Positions 31,676-44,329 are shown, counted from the stretch's first letter. The stretch is 64,000 bases of DNA from Haemophilus influenzae (GCF_900475755.1 NZ_LS483411.1:930001-994000); one strand, 5' to 3'. Notes: a model not told the origin generated them from the letters alone. Numbers and translations: made by a program.

Positions 31676-32989
31676 ATGAACGCCTATCAAAACAAAAATA
31701 TTACGATCATTGGGCTTGGCAAAACAGGTCTTTCTTGTGTGGATTATCTCTTATCCCAACAGGCTAATATTCGTGTGATTGATACCCGAAAAAATCCTAC
31801 TGGTATTGATAAACTTCCTAAAAATATCCCTCTTCATACTGGTAGTTTAAATCAGGAATGGTTACTTGAAAGCGATATGATTGTTATTAGCCCAGGACTT
31901 GCGGTAAAAACACCAGAAATTCAAACCGCACTTAAAGCGGGAGTGGAAGTAATAGGCGACATTGAATTATTCTGCCGTGCGGCGACAAAGCCAATTGTGG
32001 GGATTACAGGTTCAAATGGAAAAAGTACTGTAACGACTTTAGTTTATGAAATGGCGAAAGCTGCTGGCGTAAAAGTTGGTATGGGTGGAAATATTGGCAT
32101 TCCCGCTTTGTCATTGTTGAATGAAGATTGTGAACTTTATGTATTAGAGCTTTCTAGTTTTCAACTTGAAACAACTTACAGCTTAAAAGCTGCGGCTGCA
32201 ACTGTTTTGAACGTGACTGAAGATCATATGGATCGCTATGTAGATTTAGAAGATTATCGCCAAGCAAAATTACGTATTTATCATAATGCTGAGGTCGGAG
32301 TTTTAAATAATGAGGATAAGCTGACTTTTGGTGAAGGCGAAAATCAAGCGAAACAAATTGTTTCTTTTGCAGAAAATGGTGCGGATTTTTGGCTAAAAAC
32401 GGAAAACGGCAAGCAATACTTAATGGCAAAAGATGAAGTGATTTTACCTTGTGAAGAAGCCACATTGGTGGGTCGCCATAATTATATGAACATTTTGGCA
32501 GCAACAGCATTGGCACAAGCTGTCGGTATTAATTTAGATGCAATTCGTACCGCACTTCGTCATTTCAAAGGATTAGATCATCGTTTTCAATTAGCGCATC
32601 AAGCCAATGGCATTCGTTGGATTAATGATTCTAAAGCGACAAATGTAGGCAGCACTGTTGCCGCATTGGCTGGGCTTTATGTTGAGGGTAAATTGCATTT
32701 GTTGTTAGGTGGAGATGGAAAAGGGGCTGATTTTTCAGAATTGGCTGCATTAATTAATCAACCACACATTATTTGTTATTGTTTTGGTCGAGATGGTGCG
32801 CAGCTTGCAAAACTTTCATCACAAAGCTATTTGTTTGAAACAATGGAACAAGCCATCGCGTTTTTACGTCCAACATTGCAAAGCGGAGATATGGTATTAT
32901 TGTCGCCTGCTTGTGCAAGTCTCGATCAGTTTACTTCTTTTGAAAAGCGCGGCGAAGAATTTACGCGTTTAGCTCAATGTTTAACCTAA
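31676..32989 (+). CDS. murD: UDP-MurNAc-L-Ala:D-Glu ligase MurD
   Basis: Adds D-glutamate to UDP-MurNAc-L-alanine, 437 residues (E. coli 438). N-terminal UDP-binding domain with [11 protein letters not shown] loop [12 protein letters not shown], and NDSKATN in the C-terminal ligase domain. AAGAAGAAATAAA before the ATG supplies a purine-rich ribosome site. Two uptake signals lie inside (31925 and 32549). Confidence 0.98.
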   Translation: MNAYQNKNITIIGLGKTGLSCVDYLLSQQANIRVIDTRKNPTGIDKLPKNIPLHTGSLNQEWLLESDMIVISPGLAVKTPEIQTALKAGVEVIGDIELFCRAATKPIVGITGSNGKSTVTTLVYEMAKAAGVKVGMGGNIGIPALSLLNEDCELYVLELSSFQLETTYSLKAAAATVLNVTEDHMDRYVDLEDYRQAKLRIYHNAEVGVLNNEDKLTFGEGENQAKQIVSFAENGADFWLKTENGKQYLMAKDEVILPCEEATLVGRHNYMNILAATALAQAVGINLDAIRTALRHFKGLDHRFQLAHQANGIRWINDSKATNVGSTVAALAGLYVEGKLHLLLGGDGKGADFSELAALINQPHIICYCFGRDGAQLAKLSSQSYLFETMEQAIAFLRPTLQSGDMVLLSPACASLDQFTSFEKRGEEFTRLAQCLT

Positions 32990-33010
32990 TTTAGTCACTC
33001 ACGAAATAAG

Positions 33011-34195
33011 ATGGAATTTTTACAAAATATCAAAAAAAATTACGATGAATGGACACGCATCACACCTCAAGGTTTGTTGTATGATCGCGCACTATTTTGG
33101 TTATTTGTTATTTTGCTTTTAATTGGTTTAGTGGCAGTAACATCTGCTTCTATTCCTTATAGCTCTCGTTTATTTAATGATCCTTTTTACTTTGCAAAAC
33201 GCGATGCTATTTATGTGCTACTTTCTTTGCTAACTTGTTATATTTCATTACAAATTTCTTCTTCGCAATGGGAAAAATGGCACGCTAAAATTTTCTTATT
33301 TTCCGTCATATTATTATTGCTTGTTCCCTTTATTGGTACATCGGTTAATGGTGCAAAACGTTGGATTTCATTGGGGATCTTAAACTTTCAACCTGCAGAA
33401 TTTGCAAAATTAGCACTCACTTGTTTTTTAGCAAGCTATTTTACTCGTCGTTATGATGAAGTGCGGTCACAACATGTTAGTATTTTTAAACCGTTTATTG
33501 TTATGCTTGTATTAGGTTGTTTTCTTTTATTACAACCTGATTTAGGTAGTACAGTCGTGCTATTTATTATTATGTCTGGGATGCTTTTTATCGTGGGGGC
33601 AAAAATTTTACAGTTTGTAGGATTAATCGCTCTAGGAGGCATTTTATTCGTTTGGCTTGTATTGACAGCTTCTTATCGCCTCAAGCGATTTACAGGTTTT
33701 TTAGAACCCTTTAAAGATCCTTATGGTACGGGATTTCAACTAACAAATTCTCTTATAGCGTTTGGTCGAGGAGAAATTACTGGAGAAGGATTAGGTAATT
33801 CAATTCAAAAATTAGATTATCTGCCTGAAGCACATACCGATTTCATTATGGCGATTATCGGCGAAGAATTTGGATTTATCGGTATATTTATTGTTATTCT
33901 TTTATTAGGTTTATTAATTTTTCGTGCAATGAAAATTGGACGAGAATCCTTAATGTTAGAACAACGTTTTCGAGGTTTTTTTGCATTAGGTATTGGTTTT
34001 TGGATTTTCTTTCAAGGCTTTGTTAATTTAGGTATGGCGCTTGGAATGTTACCAACTAAAGGTTTAACCTTTCCACTCGTGAGTTATGGTGGTTCGAGTA
34101 TTATCATTATGTCCGCCACCATTGGTATTTTATTGCGAATTGATCACGAAAATCGTTTATTTCGTATAGGTCAAGCGCGCTTGCGTGATGATTAG
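33011..34195 (+). CDS. ftsW: SEDS peptidoglycan glycosyltransferase FtsW
   Basis: Polytopic septal glycan polymerase that works with FtsI, 394 residues (E. coli 414), about ten membrane segments. SEDS motifs are visible: [30 protein letters not shown] and [17 protein letters not shown], then [14 protein letters not shown]. murG follows 11 bases after the stop. Confidence 0.97.
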   Translation: MEFLQNIKKNYDEWTRITPQGLLYDRALFWLFVILLLIGLVAVTSASIPYSSRLFNDPFYFAKRDAIYVLLSLLTCYISLQISSSQWEKWHAKIFLFSVILLLLVPFIGTSVNGAKRWISLGILNFQPAEFAKLALTCFLASYFTRRYDEVRSQHVSIFKPFIVMLVLGCFLLLQPDLGSTVVLFIIMSGMLFIVGAKILQFVGLIALGGILFVWLVLTASYRLKRFTGFLEPFKDPYGTGFQLTNSLIAFGRGEITGEGLGNSIQKLDYLPEAHTDFIMAIIGEEFGFIGIFIVILLLGLLIFRAMKIGRESLMLEQRFRGFFALGIGFWIFFQGFVNLGMALGMLPTKGLTFPLVSYGGSSIIIMSATIGILLRIDHENRLFRIGQARLRDD

Positions 34196-34206
34196 AGATA
34201 GAAAAG

Positions 34207-35262
34207 ATGAAAAAGAAAAAATTATTAGTGATGGCGGGTGGTACTGGTGGTCATATTTTTCCTGCTATTGCGGTTGCTCAAACTTTACAAAAACAAGAAT
34301 GGGATATTTGCTGGTTAGGCACGAAAGATAGAATGGAAGCTCAGCTTGTACCAAAGTATGCTATTCCTATTCGATTTATTCAAATTTCTGGCTTGCGTGG
34401 TAAGGGCATAAAGGCTTTATTTAACGCGCCTTTTACTATTCTTCGTGCGGTGTTGCAGGCAAAAAAAATTATTCAAGAAGAAAAGCCTGACGCTGTACTT
34501 GGTATGGGGGGCTATGTTTCGGGTCCTGCTGGCGTAGCGGCAAAACTTTGTGGTGTACCAATAATTTTACATGAACAAAATGCGATTGCGGGTTTAACGA
34601 ACAAATTATTAGGTAAAATTGCAAGCTGTGTATTGCAGGCATTTCCAACCGCTTTTTCTAATGCTGAAGTGGTAGGAAACCCCGTCCGAGAAGATTTATT
34701 TGAGATGCCAAATCCTGATATTCGTTTCTCGGATCGTGAGGAAAAATTACGTGTCTTAGTTGTTGGTGGTAGCCAAGGGGCGAGAGTACTTAATCATACT
34801 TTGCCCAAAGTGGTGGCGCAGCTTGCAGATAAATTAGAGATTCGTCATCAAGTAGGCAAAGGTGCGGTAGAAGAAGTCAGCCAACTTTATGGCGAGCATC
34901 AAGAGAAAGTTAAAGTCACAGAATTTATTGATAATATGGCTGAGGCTTATGCTTGGGCTGATGTGATTATTTGTCGTTCTGGCGCATTAACCGTATGTGA
35001 AATTGCGGCAGTGGGAGCCGCAGCAATTTTTGTACCATTCCAACATAAAGATCGCCAACAATATTTAAATGCGAAATATTTATCAGATGTTGGTGCGGCG
35101 AAAATTATAGAACAGGCAGATTTAACGCCTGAAATTCTAGTGAATTATTTAAAAAATTTTACTCGTGAAAATTTATTGCAGATGGCATTGAAAGCGAAAA
35201 CAATGTCGATGCCTAATGCGGCACAACGTGTAGCTGAAGTAATTAAACAATATTCAAGCTAG
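34207..35262 (+). CDS. murG: Lipid II synthase MurG
   Basis: Peripheral inner-membrane GT28 enzyme adding GlcNAc to lipid I, 351 residues (E. coli 355). The glycine-rich loops [10 protein letters not shown] and [10 protein letters not shown], and [15 protein letters not shown] with [13 protein letters not shown], are all intact. The 97-base gap to murC contains an uptake signal (35312). Confidence 0.98.
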   Translation: MKKKKLLVMAGGTGGHIFPAIAVAQTLQKQEWDICWLGTKDRMEAQLVPKYAIPIRFIQISGLRGKGIKALFNAPFTILRAVLQAKKIIQEEKPDAVLGMGGYVSGPAGVAAKLCGVPIILHEQNAIAGLTNKLLGKIASCVLQAFPTAFSNAEVVGNPVREDLFEMPNPDIRFSDREEKLRVLVVGGSQGARVLNHTLPKVVAQLADKLEIRHQVGKGAVEEVSQLYGEHQEKVKVTEFIDNMAEAYAWADVIICRSGALTVCEIAAVGAAAIFVPFQHKDRQQYLNAKYLSDVGAAKIIEQADLTPEILVNYLKNFTRENLLQMALKAKTMSMPNAAQRVAEVIKQYSS

Positions 35263-35359
35263 GACTTGCTGTGTTCTAATGATTAGAAATAAGAAAACGT
35301 TGCGAATTTTAACCGCACTTTTAGTTGAGTTTTGTCATTTGGGAGAAAAGGAAAAATAA

Positions 35360-36787
35360 ATGAAGCATTCCCACGAAGAAATTAGAAAAATTATCCCTGA
35401 AATGCGTCGTGTACAGCAAATTCATTTCATTGGCATTGGTGGCGCGGGAATGAGCGGCATTGCAGAAATTTTATTAAATGAAGGTTATCAAATTTCAGGT
35501 TCAGATATTGCCGATGGTGTAGTCACTCAACGTTTAGCTCAAGCTGGGGCAAAAATCTACATTGGTCACGCAGAAGAACATATTGAGGGTGCGAGTGTTG
35601 TTGTTGTGTCTAGTGCAATAAAAGATGATAACCCAGAGCTTATTGCAGCGAAACAAAAACGCATTCCAGTGATTCAACGAGCGCAAATGTTGGCTGAGAT
35701 TATGCGTTTTCGTCATGGTATTGCTGTTGCAGGAACGCACGGAAAAACAACAACAACAGCTATGATTTCAATGATTTATACACAAGCTAAACTTGATCCG
35801 ACTTTTGTCAATGGCGGTTTAGTGAAATCGGCGGGTAAGAATGCACATTTAGGGGCAAGTCGTTATTTAATTGCCGAAGCGGATGAAAGTGATGCGTCAT
35901 TTTTGCATTTACAACCAATGGTATCTGTTGTAACTAATATGGAACCAGACCATATGGATACTTACGAAGGCGATTTCGAAAAAATGAAAGCTACCTATGT
36001 GAAGTTCCTACACAATTTACCATTTTATGGTTTAGCTGTGATGTGCGCTGATGATCCTGTTTTAATGGAACTTATTCCCAAAGTTGGTCGCCAAGTGATT
36101 ACATACGGTTTCAGTGAACAGGCAGATTATCGTATTGAAGATTATGAACAAACGGGTTTTCAAGGTCACTACACTGTGATTTGCCCAGATAATGAACGTA
36201 TTAATGTATTGCTCAACGTTCCTGGAAAACATAATGCGTTAAATGCAACGGCAGCGTTATCTGTCGCAAAAGAAGAGGGGATTGCTAACGAGGCAATTTT
36301 AGAAGCCCTTGCCGATTTCCAAGGTGCAGGTCGTCGTTTTGATCAGCTAGGCGAATTTATTCGTCCAAATGGTAAGGTGCGTTTAGTTGATGATTATGGT
36401 CATCATCCAACAGAAGTCGGTGTAACGATTAAAGCCGCGCGAGAAGGCTGGGGAGATAAACGAATTGTGATGATTTTCCAACCGCATCGTTATTCTCGTA
36501 CTCGTGATTTATTTGATGATTTTGTACAAGTGCTTTCGCAAGTGGACGCATTAATTATGCTTGATGTGTACGCAGCGGGAGAAGCACCAATTGTTGGAGC
36601 TGATAGTAAATCACTTTGTCGTTCAATTAGAAATTTAGGAAAAATCGATCCAATCTTGGTTTCTGACACATCACAATTAGGCGACGTTCTTGATCAAATT
36701 ATTCAAGATGGCGATTTAATTTTGGCACAAGGTGCGGGCAGTGTAAGTAAAATTTCTCGTGGCTTGGCTGAATCTTGGAAGAATTAA
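35360..36787 (+). CDS. murC: UDP-MurNAc:L-alanine ligase MurC
   Basis: First amino-acid ligase of peptidoglycan precursor synthesis, 475 residues (E. coli 491). [12 protein letters not shown] at the N-terminal nucleotide fold, ATP loop [20 protein letters not shown], and [10 protein letters not shown] in the C-terminal domain. ddlB follows after 70 bases. Confidence 0.98.
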   Translation: MKHSHEEIRKIIPEMRRVQQIHFIGIGGAGMSGIAEILLNEGYQISGSDIADGVVTQRLAQAGAKIYIGHAEEHIEGASVVVVSSAIKDDNPELIAAKQKRIPVIQRAQMLAEIMRFRHGIAVAGTHGKTTTTAMISMIYTQAKLDPTFVNGGLVKSAGKNAHLGASRYLIAEADESDASFLHLQPMVSVVTNMEPDHMDTYEGDFEKMKATYVKFLHNLPFYGLAVMCADDPVLMELIPKVGRQVITYGFSEQADYRIEDYEQTGFQGHYTVICPDNERINVLLNVPGKHNALNATAALSVAKEEGIANEAILEALADFQGAGRRFDQLGEFIRPNGKVRLVDDYGHHPTEVGVTIKAAREGWGDKRIVMIFQPHRYSRTRDLFDDFVQVLSQVDALIMLDVYAAGEAPIVGADSKSLCRSIRNLGKIDPILVSDTSQLGDVLDQIIQDGDLILAQGAGSVSKISRGLAESWKN

Positions 36788-36857
36788 TGCCAGATGGATT
36801 GATTGAAAATCTTAACATTAGAAAAATATCATCATAAGAAGAAAAACAGGATAAAAA

Positions 36858-37778
36858 ATGAACTTAAAACAAGAAAAAATTGCTGTGTTATTGGGCGGTA
36901 TATCTGCTGAACGTGAAATTTCCCTCAATTCAGGCAAAACGGTATTAGAAGCATTATTAAATCAAGGTTATAATGCGTATCCTATTGATCCTAAAGAATA
37001 TAATGTCGCTAATTTGAAAAGTGATGGCTTCGATCGAGTATTTAATATTTTGCATGGTCGTGGTGGAGAAGATGGCACAATGCAAGGTTTATTAGAGCAA
37101 ATTGGTTTACCTTACACTGGTTGTGGCGTGATGGCTTCTGCATTAACGATGGACAAAATGCGTACAAAAATGTTGTGGAAAGCTTTTGGTTTACCTGTTG
37201 CAGATATGGAAGTGGTTACCCGAGAAAGTTTTTCTGAATTAGATCCTCAGGCTGTTGTGGAAAAATTAGGTTTACCATTAATGGTTAAACCCTCTTTAGA
37301 AGGCTCTAGCGTTGGCTTAACGAAAGTAAAAGCGGTAGAAGAGTTAAAAAGTGCGGTGGAATATGCGCTTAAATTTGATAATACCATTCTAATTGAAGAG
37401 TGGTTAGCTGGCGATGAATTAACTGTGCCTGTGCTTGACAATCAAGTATTACCCGCAATTCGTATTGTTCCACAGGGCGAATTTTATGATTATGAAGCGA
37501 AGTATATTTCTGATAATACGCAATATTTCTGCCCAGCAGGTTTAACGCCTGAACGCGAGCAAGAGTTAGCTATATTAGTAAAACGTGCTTATGATGCAGT
37601 GGGATGTCGTGGTTGGAGTCGTATTGATGTAATGTGTGATGCAAAAGGCAATTTCCGTTTGATTGAGGTTAATACTAATCCAGGAATGACTAGCCATAGT
37701 TTATTCCCAAAATCTGCCGCAAGCGTGGGTATTTCTTTTGAACAGCTTGTTGTGAAAATCTTGGAGCTAAGTGTGTAA
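36858..37778 (+). CDS. ddlB: D-alanine--D-alanine ligase B
   Basis: ATP-grasp enzyme making the D-Ala-D-Ala used by MurF, 306 residues, as in E. coli. [14 protein letters not shown], the EGSSVG loop ([12 protein letters not shown]), the Y-loop [10 protein letters not shown] and the metal site [13 protein letters not shown] are all present. Its stop overlaps the ftsQ start by one base. An uptake signal at 37349 is read as KSAVEY. Confidence 0.98.
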   Translation: MNLKQEKIAVLLGGISAEREISLNSGKTVLEALLNQGYNAYPIDPKEYNVANLKSDGFDRVFNILHGRGGEDGTMQGLLEQIGLPYTGCGVMASALTMDKMRTKMLWKAFGLPVADMEVVTRESFSELDPQAVVEKLGLPLMVKPSLEGSSVGLTKVKAVEELKSAVEYALKFDNTILIEEWLAGDELTVPVLDNQVLPAIRIVPQGEFYDYEAKYISDNTQYFCPAGLTPEREQELAILVKRAYDAVGCRGWSRIDVMCDAKGNFRLIEVNTNPGMTSHSLFPKSAASVGISFEQLVVKILELSV

Positions 37779-38542
37779 TGAACATTCTGAAAAGAAAAAC
37801 GCCGCAGAATATTCGTTTTGGAGAACAAAAGCCTAAATATTATTTTCATATTCGGGCTTTCGCGGTATTGCTTGGCGTCTTTTTTTTACTTGGTGTTTAT
37901 TTTAATTGGCAAAGCATTTTAGAAAAAATGGATGATAAGCCGATTAGCGCATTTGCACTTGTTGGACAAAATACCTTTACTACCGATAATGATATTAAAG
38001 AAAGCCTATTAAAAATGGGCGAATTAAAAGGATTTTGGGGGCAAGATGTGGCACCGATTCAAGCTCAAATTGAGGCTTTACCTTGGGTTAAAGGTGCAAT
38101 AGTAAGAAAAATATGGCCAAATCGTTTAAGTATTTGGGTGTCGGAATATCAACCCGTTGCGTTTTGGAATCAAAATCAATTTGTTACCCTTGATGGTATC
38201 GTTTTTCAGCTTCCCTCTGTACGTTTAACAGCAAAAAATTTGCCCTATTTGGGCGGACCCGATTATCAGAGTTTGAAGGTAATTGAGACGTGGAATCAAA
38301 TTTATGTCAATTTAAAATCAAATAATATAATGGCAAAGGGAGTCAATATTGATGATCGCGGTGCGTGGCAGGTCCAGCTTGATAACGATATTGTGCTAAA
38401 ATTAGGTCGTGGCGATTGGAAATCAAAACTTGAGCGATTTGTCACAATTTATCCGCAAATTGATGTGCCAGAAAACAAAAAAATAGAGTATATAGATTTA
38501 AGATATACGGCAGGTGCCGCTGTAGGTATGGTTGATAGATAA
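37778..38542 (+). CDS. ftsQ: Cell division protein FtsQ
   Basis: Bitopic divisome protein of the FtsQLB complex, 254 residues (E. coli 276). Short basic cytoplasmic tail, membrane segment about 27-44, then a POTRA domain opening at ISAFALVGQN and a beta domain. The C-terminus is shorter than in E. coli. Starts within the ddlB stop (TAATG). Confidence 0.96.
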   Translation: MNILKRKTPQNIRFGEQKPKYYFHIRAFAVLLGVFFLLGVYFNWQSILEKMDDKPISAFALVGQNTFTTDNDIKESLLKMGELKGFWGQDVAPIQAQIEALPWVKGAIVRKIWPNRLSIWVSEYQPVAFWNQNQFVTLDGIVFQLPSVRLTAKNLPYLGGPDYQSLKVIETWNQIYVNLKSNNIMAKGVNIDDRGAWQVQLDNDIVLKLGRGDWKSKLERFVTIYPQIDVPENKKIEYIDLRYTAGAAVGMVDR

Positions 38543-38560
38543 AAATAACTGGGTGTGAAA

Positions 38561-39838
38561 ATGGTTAAAGGTGTGGAAGCAAAAACAATAGTAGGTTTAG
38601 AGGTTGGCACCTCAAAAGTGGTCGCTGTGGTTGGCGAAGTATTTCCTGATGGTGTAGTGAATGTGCTTGGTGTAGGCAGTTGTCCTTCTAAAGGGATTGA
38701 TCGTGGCAGTATCACTGATCTTGATGCTGTGGTGGGATCGATTCAACGTGCTATTGAAGCGGCAGAATCTATGGCTGATTGTCAGATTATGAGTGTGACT
38801 TTGGCGATCACTGGAGAGCATATTCAAAGCCTTAATGAAAGTGGTTTTGTGCCGATAGCAGAAAGTGAAGTAACCCAAGAAGAAATCGATTCGGCACTTC
38901 ATACAGCAAGTTCAATAAAATTACCAGAGGGATTGTCTTTATTGCATGTTATTCCACAAGAATATGCTGTTGATCGTCAGCTGAATATTAAAAATCCATT
39001 AGGATTACAAGGCGTGCGTTTAAAAGCACAAGTGCATTTGATCGCTTGTCATCAAGATTGGCAAAATAACTTAAAAAAAGCCGTTGAACGTTGTGGTTTA
39101 CAAGTAGATAAAGTGGTTTTTTCTGGTTTCGCAGCGACACATTCTGTACTAACTGAGGATGAAAAAGATCTCGGTGTGTGTCTAATTGATTTTGGTGCAG
39201 GCACAATGAACGTGATGGTTTACACTAATGGCGCATTACGTTTTAGCAAGGTAATTCCTTACGCTGGTAATATTGTGACGAATGATATTGCGCACGCTTG
39301 TACAATTTCGCGATCAGAAGCAGAACGCATTAAAGTGAACTATGCGAGTGCATTTTACCCAGCACGTTTGCACGGAGATAAAAAAATTGAGGTAGCAAGT
39401 ATTGGCGGCCGTGCGCCTCGTTCATTAACAAAAAGTGATTTATCTTTAATTACATCGGCTCGTTATACGGAGCTTTTAGGTGTGGTAAAAGATGAATTAG
39501 ATAAGTTAAAAGCTGAATTAGAAGCAAAACATATTAAATTTGAATTAATTGCGGGTGTGGTTATGACTGGTGGTGGAGCGCAGATTGAAGATCTTAAAGA
39601 ATGCGCTTCAAATGTTTTCCATTGCCAAGTACGTATAGCAAGCCCATTAAATATTACTGGTTTGACTGATTATGTGAATCGTCCACAATATTCAACGGTG
39701 GTGGGATTATTGCAATATAATCACAGTAATAGTGACGATGATTTAATTTCAGGAAGTGATGATTCTGAAGGAACTTTCTTTGAGTCTATTTGGCAAGGAA
39801 TTAAAAAAATTGTCAATAAAGTGCGGTCAGAATTTTGA
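38561..39838 (+). CDS. ftsA: Cell division protein FtsA
   Basis: Actin-like ATPase that tethers FtsZ to the membrane, 425 residues (E. coli 420). I prefer the ATG at 38561, since GGGTG lies at suitable spacing before it; the GTG at 38555 overlaps that site. Phosphate loops are [16 protein letters not shown] and [14 protein letters not shown]. The C-terminal amphipathic membrane helix is [15 protein letters not shown], whose codons contain an uptake signal (39819) near the end. Confidence 0.97.
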   Translation: MVKGVEAKTIVGLEVGTSKVVAVVGEVFPDGVVNVLGVGSCPSKGIDRGSITDLDAVVGSIQRAIEAAESMADCQIMSVTLAITGEHIQSLNESGFVPIAESEVTQEEIDSALHTASSIKLPEGLSLLHVIPQEYAVDRQLNIKNPLGLQGVRLKAQVHLIACHQDWQNNLKKAVERCGLQVDKVVFSGFAATHSVLTEDEKDLGVCLIDFGAGTMNVMVYTNGALRFSKVIPYAGNIVTNDIAHACTISRSEAERIKVNYASAFYPARLHGDKKIEVASIGGRAPRSLTKSDLSLITSARYTELLGVVKDELDKLKAELEAKHIKFELIAGVVMTGGGAQIEDLKECASNVFHCQVRIASPLNITGLTDYVNRPQYSTVVGLLQYNHSNSDDDLISGSDDSEGTFFESIWQGIKKIVNKVRSEF

Positions 39839-39921
39839 TTATTTTAATTTTTCATCTACAATAAAGAGAATTTATATTTTATATATTTAGTCAGCTTATC
39901 TGGCAGTAACGGAGAACATCA

Positions 39922-41187
39922 ATGCTATACCCAGAGTACCCTGAGTACGACAATTTTAACGAATCCGGCGCACTGATCAAAGTCGTAGGTGTAGGCGGTG
40001 GCGGTGGTAATGCCGTAAACCATATGGTAATGAATATGGTAAAACAAGAAATGGGCGGAACCTTTGTTGGCGAAAATTCATTAACATCAGAAGAACACGG
40101 TCGTATAGTATTTTATGCCGTCAATACTGATGCTCAAGCATTGCGTAAAAGCCAAGTTCAACAGACTGTACAAATCGGTGGAGAAACAACTAAAGGTTTA
40201 GGTGCTGGGGCAAATCCGAATATTGGTCGTAAAGCAGCTGAAGATGATCAGGATGAAATCCGCAAAATGCTTGAAGGCGCAGATATGGTCTTTATTGCAG
40301 CAGGTATGGGCGGCGGCACAGGTACGGGTGCGGCACCTGTTGTTGCTAAAATTGCTAAAGAACTGGGTATTTTAACTGTTGCAGTAGTGACTAAACCTTT
40401 TGCTTTTGAAGGCAAAAAACGTATGCAATTTGCAGAGCTTGGTATTAAAGATTTATCCCAATATGTTGATTCAATGATTATTATTCCGAATCAACAAATT
40501 CAAAAAGTTCTCCCTAAAAATGCTAAATTAATAGAGGCTTTTGCTGCTGCAAACGATGTGTTACGTAATTCGGTTATGGGTATTTCGGATATGATTACAT
40601 CGCCTGGCTTAATCAATGTGGACTTTGCCGATGTAAGAACGGTAATGTCCGTTCAAGGGCAAGCAATGATAGGTTTTGGTTCAGCGGTGGGAGAACCTGG
40701 TGCGGGTAGAGCAGAAGAGGCGGCTCGCCTTGCGGTACGTAACGATCTTCTAGAAAAAATAGATCTTTCTAATGCTCAAGGTATTTTAGTTAATATTACT
40801 GCTGGAATGGATTTAGTTTTTGATGAATTTAACATTATAGGTGAGACAATAGGTAGCTTTGCTTCTGAAGAGGCGACAGTTGTTGTTGGTACGAGTTTAG
40901 TGCCTGAGATGAGCGATGAAATTCGTGTAACTATTGTGGCAACTGGTCTAGGGGAAATTGCAGGAAATGAGCCAATTCAAGTTGTTCGTCAAGGGCTTTC
41001 TACGCAGAATATTGAAGGCGAAGGGCGTGTAAACATTGTTCCTGAACTTCATCGTCGTGAATCTGTTGAAGTGTCAAGAACTGCATCAGAAGAATATCAA
41101 CGGCCGTTAGATAAACCGATTACAGATCGCTTGGAAGCATTTAAGAAAAATAATTTCTTTAATCCTGCACAGCGTGAAGAAAATTAA
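39922..41187 (+). CDS. ftsZ: Cell division GTPase FtsZ
   Basis: Tubulin-like GTPase forming the Z ring, 421 residues (E. coli 383), longer mainly in an N-terminal loop and the linker. The first glycine loop is [10 protein letters not shown], the tubulin signature [13 protein letters not shown], and the T7 loop [11 protein letters not shown]. Its C-terminal tail is [15 protein letters not shown] rather than the E. coli DIPAFLRKQ-type peptide, so the FtsA/ZipA-binding end looks diverged. lpxC follows after 38 bases. Confidence 0.97.
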   Translation: MLYPEYPEYDNFNESGALIKVVGVGGGGGNAVNHMVMNMVKQEMGGTFVGENSLTSEEHGRIVFYAVNTDAQALRKSQVQQTVQIGGETTKGLGAGANPNIGRKAAEDDQDEIRKMLEGADMVFIAAGMGGGTGTGAAPVVAKIAKELGILTVAVVTKPFAFEGKKRMQFAELGIKDLSQYVDSMIIIPNQQIQKVLPKNAKLIEAFAAANDVLRNSVMGISDMITSPGLINVDFADVRTVMSVQGQAMIGFGSAVGEPGAGRAEEAARLAVRNDLLEKIDLSNAQGILVNITAGMDLVFDEFNIIGETIGSFASEEATVVVGTSLVPEMSDEIRVTIVATGLGEIAGNEPIQVVRQGLSTQNIEGEGRVNIVPELHRRESVEVSRTASEEYQRPLDKPITDRLEAFKKNNFFNPAQREEN

Positions 41188-41225
41188 TAAGTTTCAGAAA
41201 ATACCTAGTAAATGAAGGTAGTAGA

Positions 41226-42143
41226 ATGATTAAACAAAGAACATTAAAACAAAGTATTAAAGTGACAGGCGTTGGCTTGCATAGCGGTAAAAAAGTGACA
41301 TTAACCTTACGCCCAGCTATGCCAAACACTGGTGTTGTTTATTATCGTACAGATTTAAATCCTGCTGTGGCATTTCCTGCCGATCCTAATTCAGTGCGTG
41401 ATACAATGCTCTGTACAGCACTAATTAATGATCAAGGTGTACGTATTTCTACCGTTGAGCATTTAAATGCAGCTTTGGCAGGGCTTGGTATTGATAATAT
41501 CATTATCGAGGTTGATGCGCCTGAGATTCCAATTATGGATGGTAGTGCGAGTCCGTTTATCTATTTGTTGTTAGATGCGGGAATTGAAGAACAAAATGCA
41601 GCGAAAAAATTTATTCGCATTAAAGAATATGTACGAGTTGAAGATGGCGATAAATGGGCTGAATTTAAACCTTACAATGGTTTTCGTTTAGATTTCACTA
41701 TTGATTTTGACCATCCTGCTATTGGCAAAGATGTACGTAACTATGAAATGAATTTTTCCGCCCAAGCATTTGTTCATCAAATTAGCCGAGCAAGAACTTT
41801 TGGCTTTATAAAAGATATTGAATATCTTCAATCTCAAGGTTTAGCATTAGGTGGTAGCCTTGATAATGCGATTGTTCTTGATGATTATAGAATCTTAAAT
41901 GAAGATGGCTTACGCTTTAAAGATGAACTTGTTCGTCATAAAATGTTAGACGCAATTGGCGATCTTTATATGGCTGGTTATAACATTATCGGTGATTTTA
42001 AAGCCTATAAATCAGGTCACGGTTTAAATAACAAGTTACTTCGTGCTGTTTTAGCAAATCAAGAAGCGTGGGAATTTGTAACCTTTGAAGATAAAGCGCA
42101 AGTGCCACAAGGGTATGTTGCTCCAGTGCAAGTGCTTATTTAA
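41226..42143 (+). CDS. lpxC: UDP-3-O-acyl-GlcNAc deacetylase LpxC
   Basis: Zinc enzyme for the committed step of lipid A synthesis, 305 residues, as in E. coli. Zinc ligands lie in [10 protein letters not shown] and in [13 protein letters not shown] (histidine and aspartate). It ends the dcw-linked run; a terminator follows and no secA is present downstream. Confidence 0.98.
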   Translation: MIKQRTLKQSIKVTGVGLHSGKKVTLTLRPAMPNTGVVYYRTDLNPAVAFPADPNSVRDTMLCTALINDQGVRISTVEHLNAALAGLGIDNIIIEVDAPEIPIMDGSASPFIYLLLDAGIEEQNAAKKFIRIKEYVRVEDGDKWAEFKPYNGFRLDFTIDFDHPAIGKDVRNYEMNFSAQAFVHQISRARTFGFIKDIEYLQSQGLALGGSLDNAIVLDDYRILNEDGLRFKDELVRHKMLDAIGDLYMAGYNIIGDFKAYKSGHGLNNKLLRAVLANQEAWEFVTFEDKAQVPQGYVAPVQVLI

Positions 42144-42157
42144 TTGTTTTATTGTTG

Positions 42158-42194
42158 AAAAAGCTATATTTCTGGTAGGAAGTATAGCTTTTTT
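42158..42194 (+). terminator. Rho-independent terminator of lpxC
   Basis: AAAAAGCTATA/TATAGCTTTTT stem (42158-42168 and 42183-42193) with a 14-base loop, located 15 bases past the lpxC stop. Confidence 0.82.
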
Positions 42195-42269
42195 ATTTCA
42201 TCTCGTGCTTAAATGGCGAATCTACTAAAAGTGCGGTCAATTTCGTGGGATTTTTTATAAGGAAGCATT

Positions 42270-43427
42270 ATGGCATTAGAATTATCTGACATTCGCCAAC
42301 AAATTACGCAAATCGATCGTAGTTTGTTAAAGCTACTTTCGGAGCGTCATCGTTTGGCGTTTGATGTAGTAAGAAGCAAAGAAGTGACGCAGAAGGCTTT
42401 ACGTGATGTCGCACGTGAGCAGCAACTTTTACAAGAACTAGTGCAATTTGCAGAAAATGAAAATTATCAGCTTGAAGCACAATATATCACTTCAATTTTC
42501 CAAAAAATCATTGAAGACTCGGTATTGACCCAGCAAGTCTACTTGCAGAATAAACTTAATGAACAACGTAATCAAAATTTACATATTGCTTTTTTAGGTA
42601 AACGTGGTTCTTATTCTAATTTAGCTGCACGTAATTATGCTGCTCGTTATCAAAAACAATTTGTAGAACTAGGATGTCAGTCTTTTGAGCAAGTATTTGA
42701 AAAAGTTCAGACTGGAGAAGCTGACTTTGGTGTATTGCCTTTAGAAAATACAACATCGGGTGCAATTAATGAAGTTTATGATTTACTTCAGCATACTGAT
42801 TTATCATTAGTGGGAGAGTTGGCGTATCCAATCAAACATTGCGTGCTTGTCAATGATAAAACAGATTTGAGTCAAATTGATACGTTGTATAGTCATCCTC
42901 AAGTGATTCAACAATGTAGTCAATTTATTCATAGTCTTGATCGTGTGCATATTGAATATTGCGAAAGCAGTTCACACGCAATGCAATTAGTCGCAAGTTT
43001 GAATAAACCTAATATTGCAGCATTGGGTAATGAAGATGGTGGAAAATTGTATGGACTTAGTGTATTAAAAACTAATATTGCTAATCAAGAGAACAATATT
43101 ACACGTTTTATTGTGGTGGCAAAAGAACCTCGTGAAGTTTCATCACAGATACCCACAAAGACTTTATTATTAATGACAACTTCACAGCAAGCTGGCGCAT
43201 TAGTGGATGCTTTATTGGTGTTTAAAAAGCATCAAATCAATATGACAAAATTGGAATCTCGACCGATTTATGGTAAGCCTTGGGAAGAAATGTTTTATCT
43301 AGAAATTGAAGCAAATATCCATCATCCAGATACGAAACAGGCTTTGGAAGAACTACAAAATTATAGTAATTACTTAAAGATTTTAGGCTGTTATCCTAGT
43401 GAGATTGTAAAGCCAGTGAGCGTGTAA
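42270..43427 (+). CDS. pheA: Bifunctional chorismate mutase / prephenate dehydratase
   Basis: Makes phenylpyruvate from chorismate via prephenate, 385 residues (E. coli 386). The AroQ mutase domain covers about 1-90 ([20 protein letters not shown]). The dehydratase domain follows from [10 protein letters not shown] with [16 protein letters not shown]. The ACT regulatory domain ends with [14 protein letters not shown], the ESRP motif that binds phenylalanine. I see no Phe-rich leader peptide in the 126-base gap after lpxC, so attenuation is not supported. Confidence 0.97.
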   Translation: MALELSDIRQQITQIDRSLLKLLSERHRLAFDVVRSKEVTQKALRDVAREQQLLQELVQFAENENYQLEAQYITSIFQKIIEDSVLTQQVYLQNKLNEQRNQNLHIAFLGKRGSYSNLAARNYAARYQKQFVELGCQSFEQVFEKVQTGEADFGVLPLENTTSGAINEVYDLLQHTDLSLVGELAYPIKHCVLVNDKTDLSQIDTLYSHPQVIQQCSQFIHSLDRVHIEYCESSSHAMQLVASLNKPNIAALGNEDGGKLYGLSVLKTNIANQENNITRFIVVAKEPREVSSQIPTKTLLLMTTSQQAGALVDALLVFKKHQINMTKLESRPIYGKPWEEMFYLEIEANIHHPDTKQALEELQNYSNYLKILGCYPSEIVKPVSV

Positions 43428-43473
43428 AAAAAGTGCGGTCAATAAAAATAATATTTCTATGACCGCACTTTTT
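43428..43473. terminator. Bidirectional inverted uptake-signal terminator (pheA/rapZ)
   Basis: A perfect 14-base stem AAAAAGTGCGGTCA/TGACCGCACTTTTT (43428-43441 and 43460-43473) around 18 bases. It begins right after the pheA stop and its right arm reaches the rapZ stop codon. Confidence 0.88.
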
Positions 43474-44329
43474 ATATTTTTTTGTTCCGTTCTAAGGATT
43501 TATGTTGAATTTGTACCGTTTTTCCTTTGGCTTGAAAATATTCGCCTAATTGTTGGGCAATATAAACGGAGCGATGTTTTCCCCCAGTACATCCAATGGC
43601 AATCGTCAAATAGCTACGATTATTTTTTTCTAACATCGGCAACCAAGTATCAATGTAATTGCGAGTGAGATAAATAAATTCATTGACTTCTGTATGACTA
43701 TTTAGAAATTCTGCGACAGGGGCTTCTAATCCAGTCATTGGGCGTAATGTTGGATCCCAATGGGGGTTAGGCAAAAATCGTACATCGAAAACATAATCAG
43801 CGTCTAAAGGAATTCCATATTTAAAACCAAAAGATTCAACAATAATTTTTAATTCTTTTTCACTATTACCGCGTAAAAATTCGCGTAATCGTTCTGCAAG
43901 AGTATGCGTAGAAAGATGGGTGGTATCAAGAATAAGATTTGCGTGTTGAATTAATGGCTCAAGATAGCGATATTCTTCATCTATTGCAGCTTCAAGAGAT
44001 AAATCTTTTAATGAAAGTGGGTGCAAACGGCGTGAATCGCTATATCGGCGAATCAGGGTGGCGCGATCAGCCTCTAAGAAAATGATTTTAATCTGATGAT
44101 GTTTTTGTAATGTTGAAAGCGTTTGCTCAAGAGAATTAGCGGGGTTTAGAATATTACGAATATCAAGACTAATGGCGACCGAAGATTGAGATTGAGACAG
44201 AATATCAGTCAATTGAGGAAGCAAATCTAAAGGAATATTATCAACACAGTAATATCCTGTATCTTCTAATGCTCGTAAGGCTACAGATTTTCCTGCGCCA
44301 GAACGCCCACTAATAATGATAATTTCCAT
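43472..44329 (-). CDS. rapZ: RNase adapter protein RapZ
   Basis: P-loop protein that in E. coli directs RNase E to the sRNA GlmZ and senses glucosamine-6-phosphate, 285 residues (E. coli 284). Walker A is [11 protein letters not shown] near residues 8-18. The C-terminal domain keeps [14 protein letters not shown] and a basic tail. I chose the ATG at 44329 (GGGGA at proper spacing) rather than the GTG at 44341. It lies downstream of ptsN; no npr gene follows. Confidence 0.96.
   Translation of the reverse strand: MEIIIISGRSGAGKSVALRALEDTGYYCVDNIPLDLLPQLTDILSQSQSSVAISLDIRNILNPANSLEQTLSTLQKHHQIKIIFLEADRATLIRRYSDSRRLHPLSLKDLSLEAAIDEEYRYLEPLIQHANLILDTTHLSTHTLAERLREFLRGNSEKELKIIVESFGFKYGIPLDADYVFDVRFLPNPHWDPTLRPMTGLEAPVAEFLNSHTEVNEFIYLTRNYIDTWLPMLEKNNRSYLTIAIGCTGGKHRSVYIAQQLGEYFQAKGKTVQIQHKSLERNKKI

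Noticed and set aside
42144..42269. Phenylalanine attenuator before pheA
   Set aside because: The only hairpin is the lpxC terminator; no Phe-rich leader peptide is visible.
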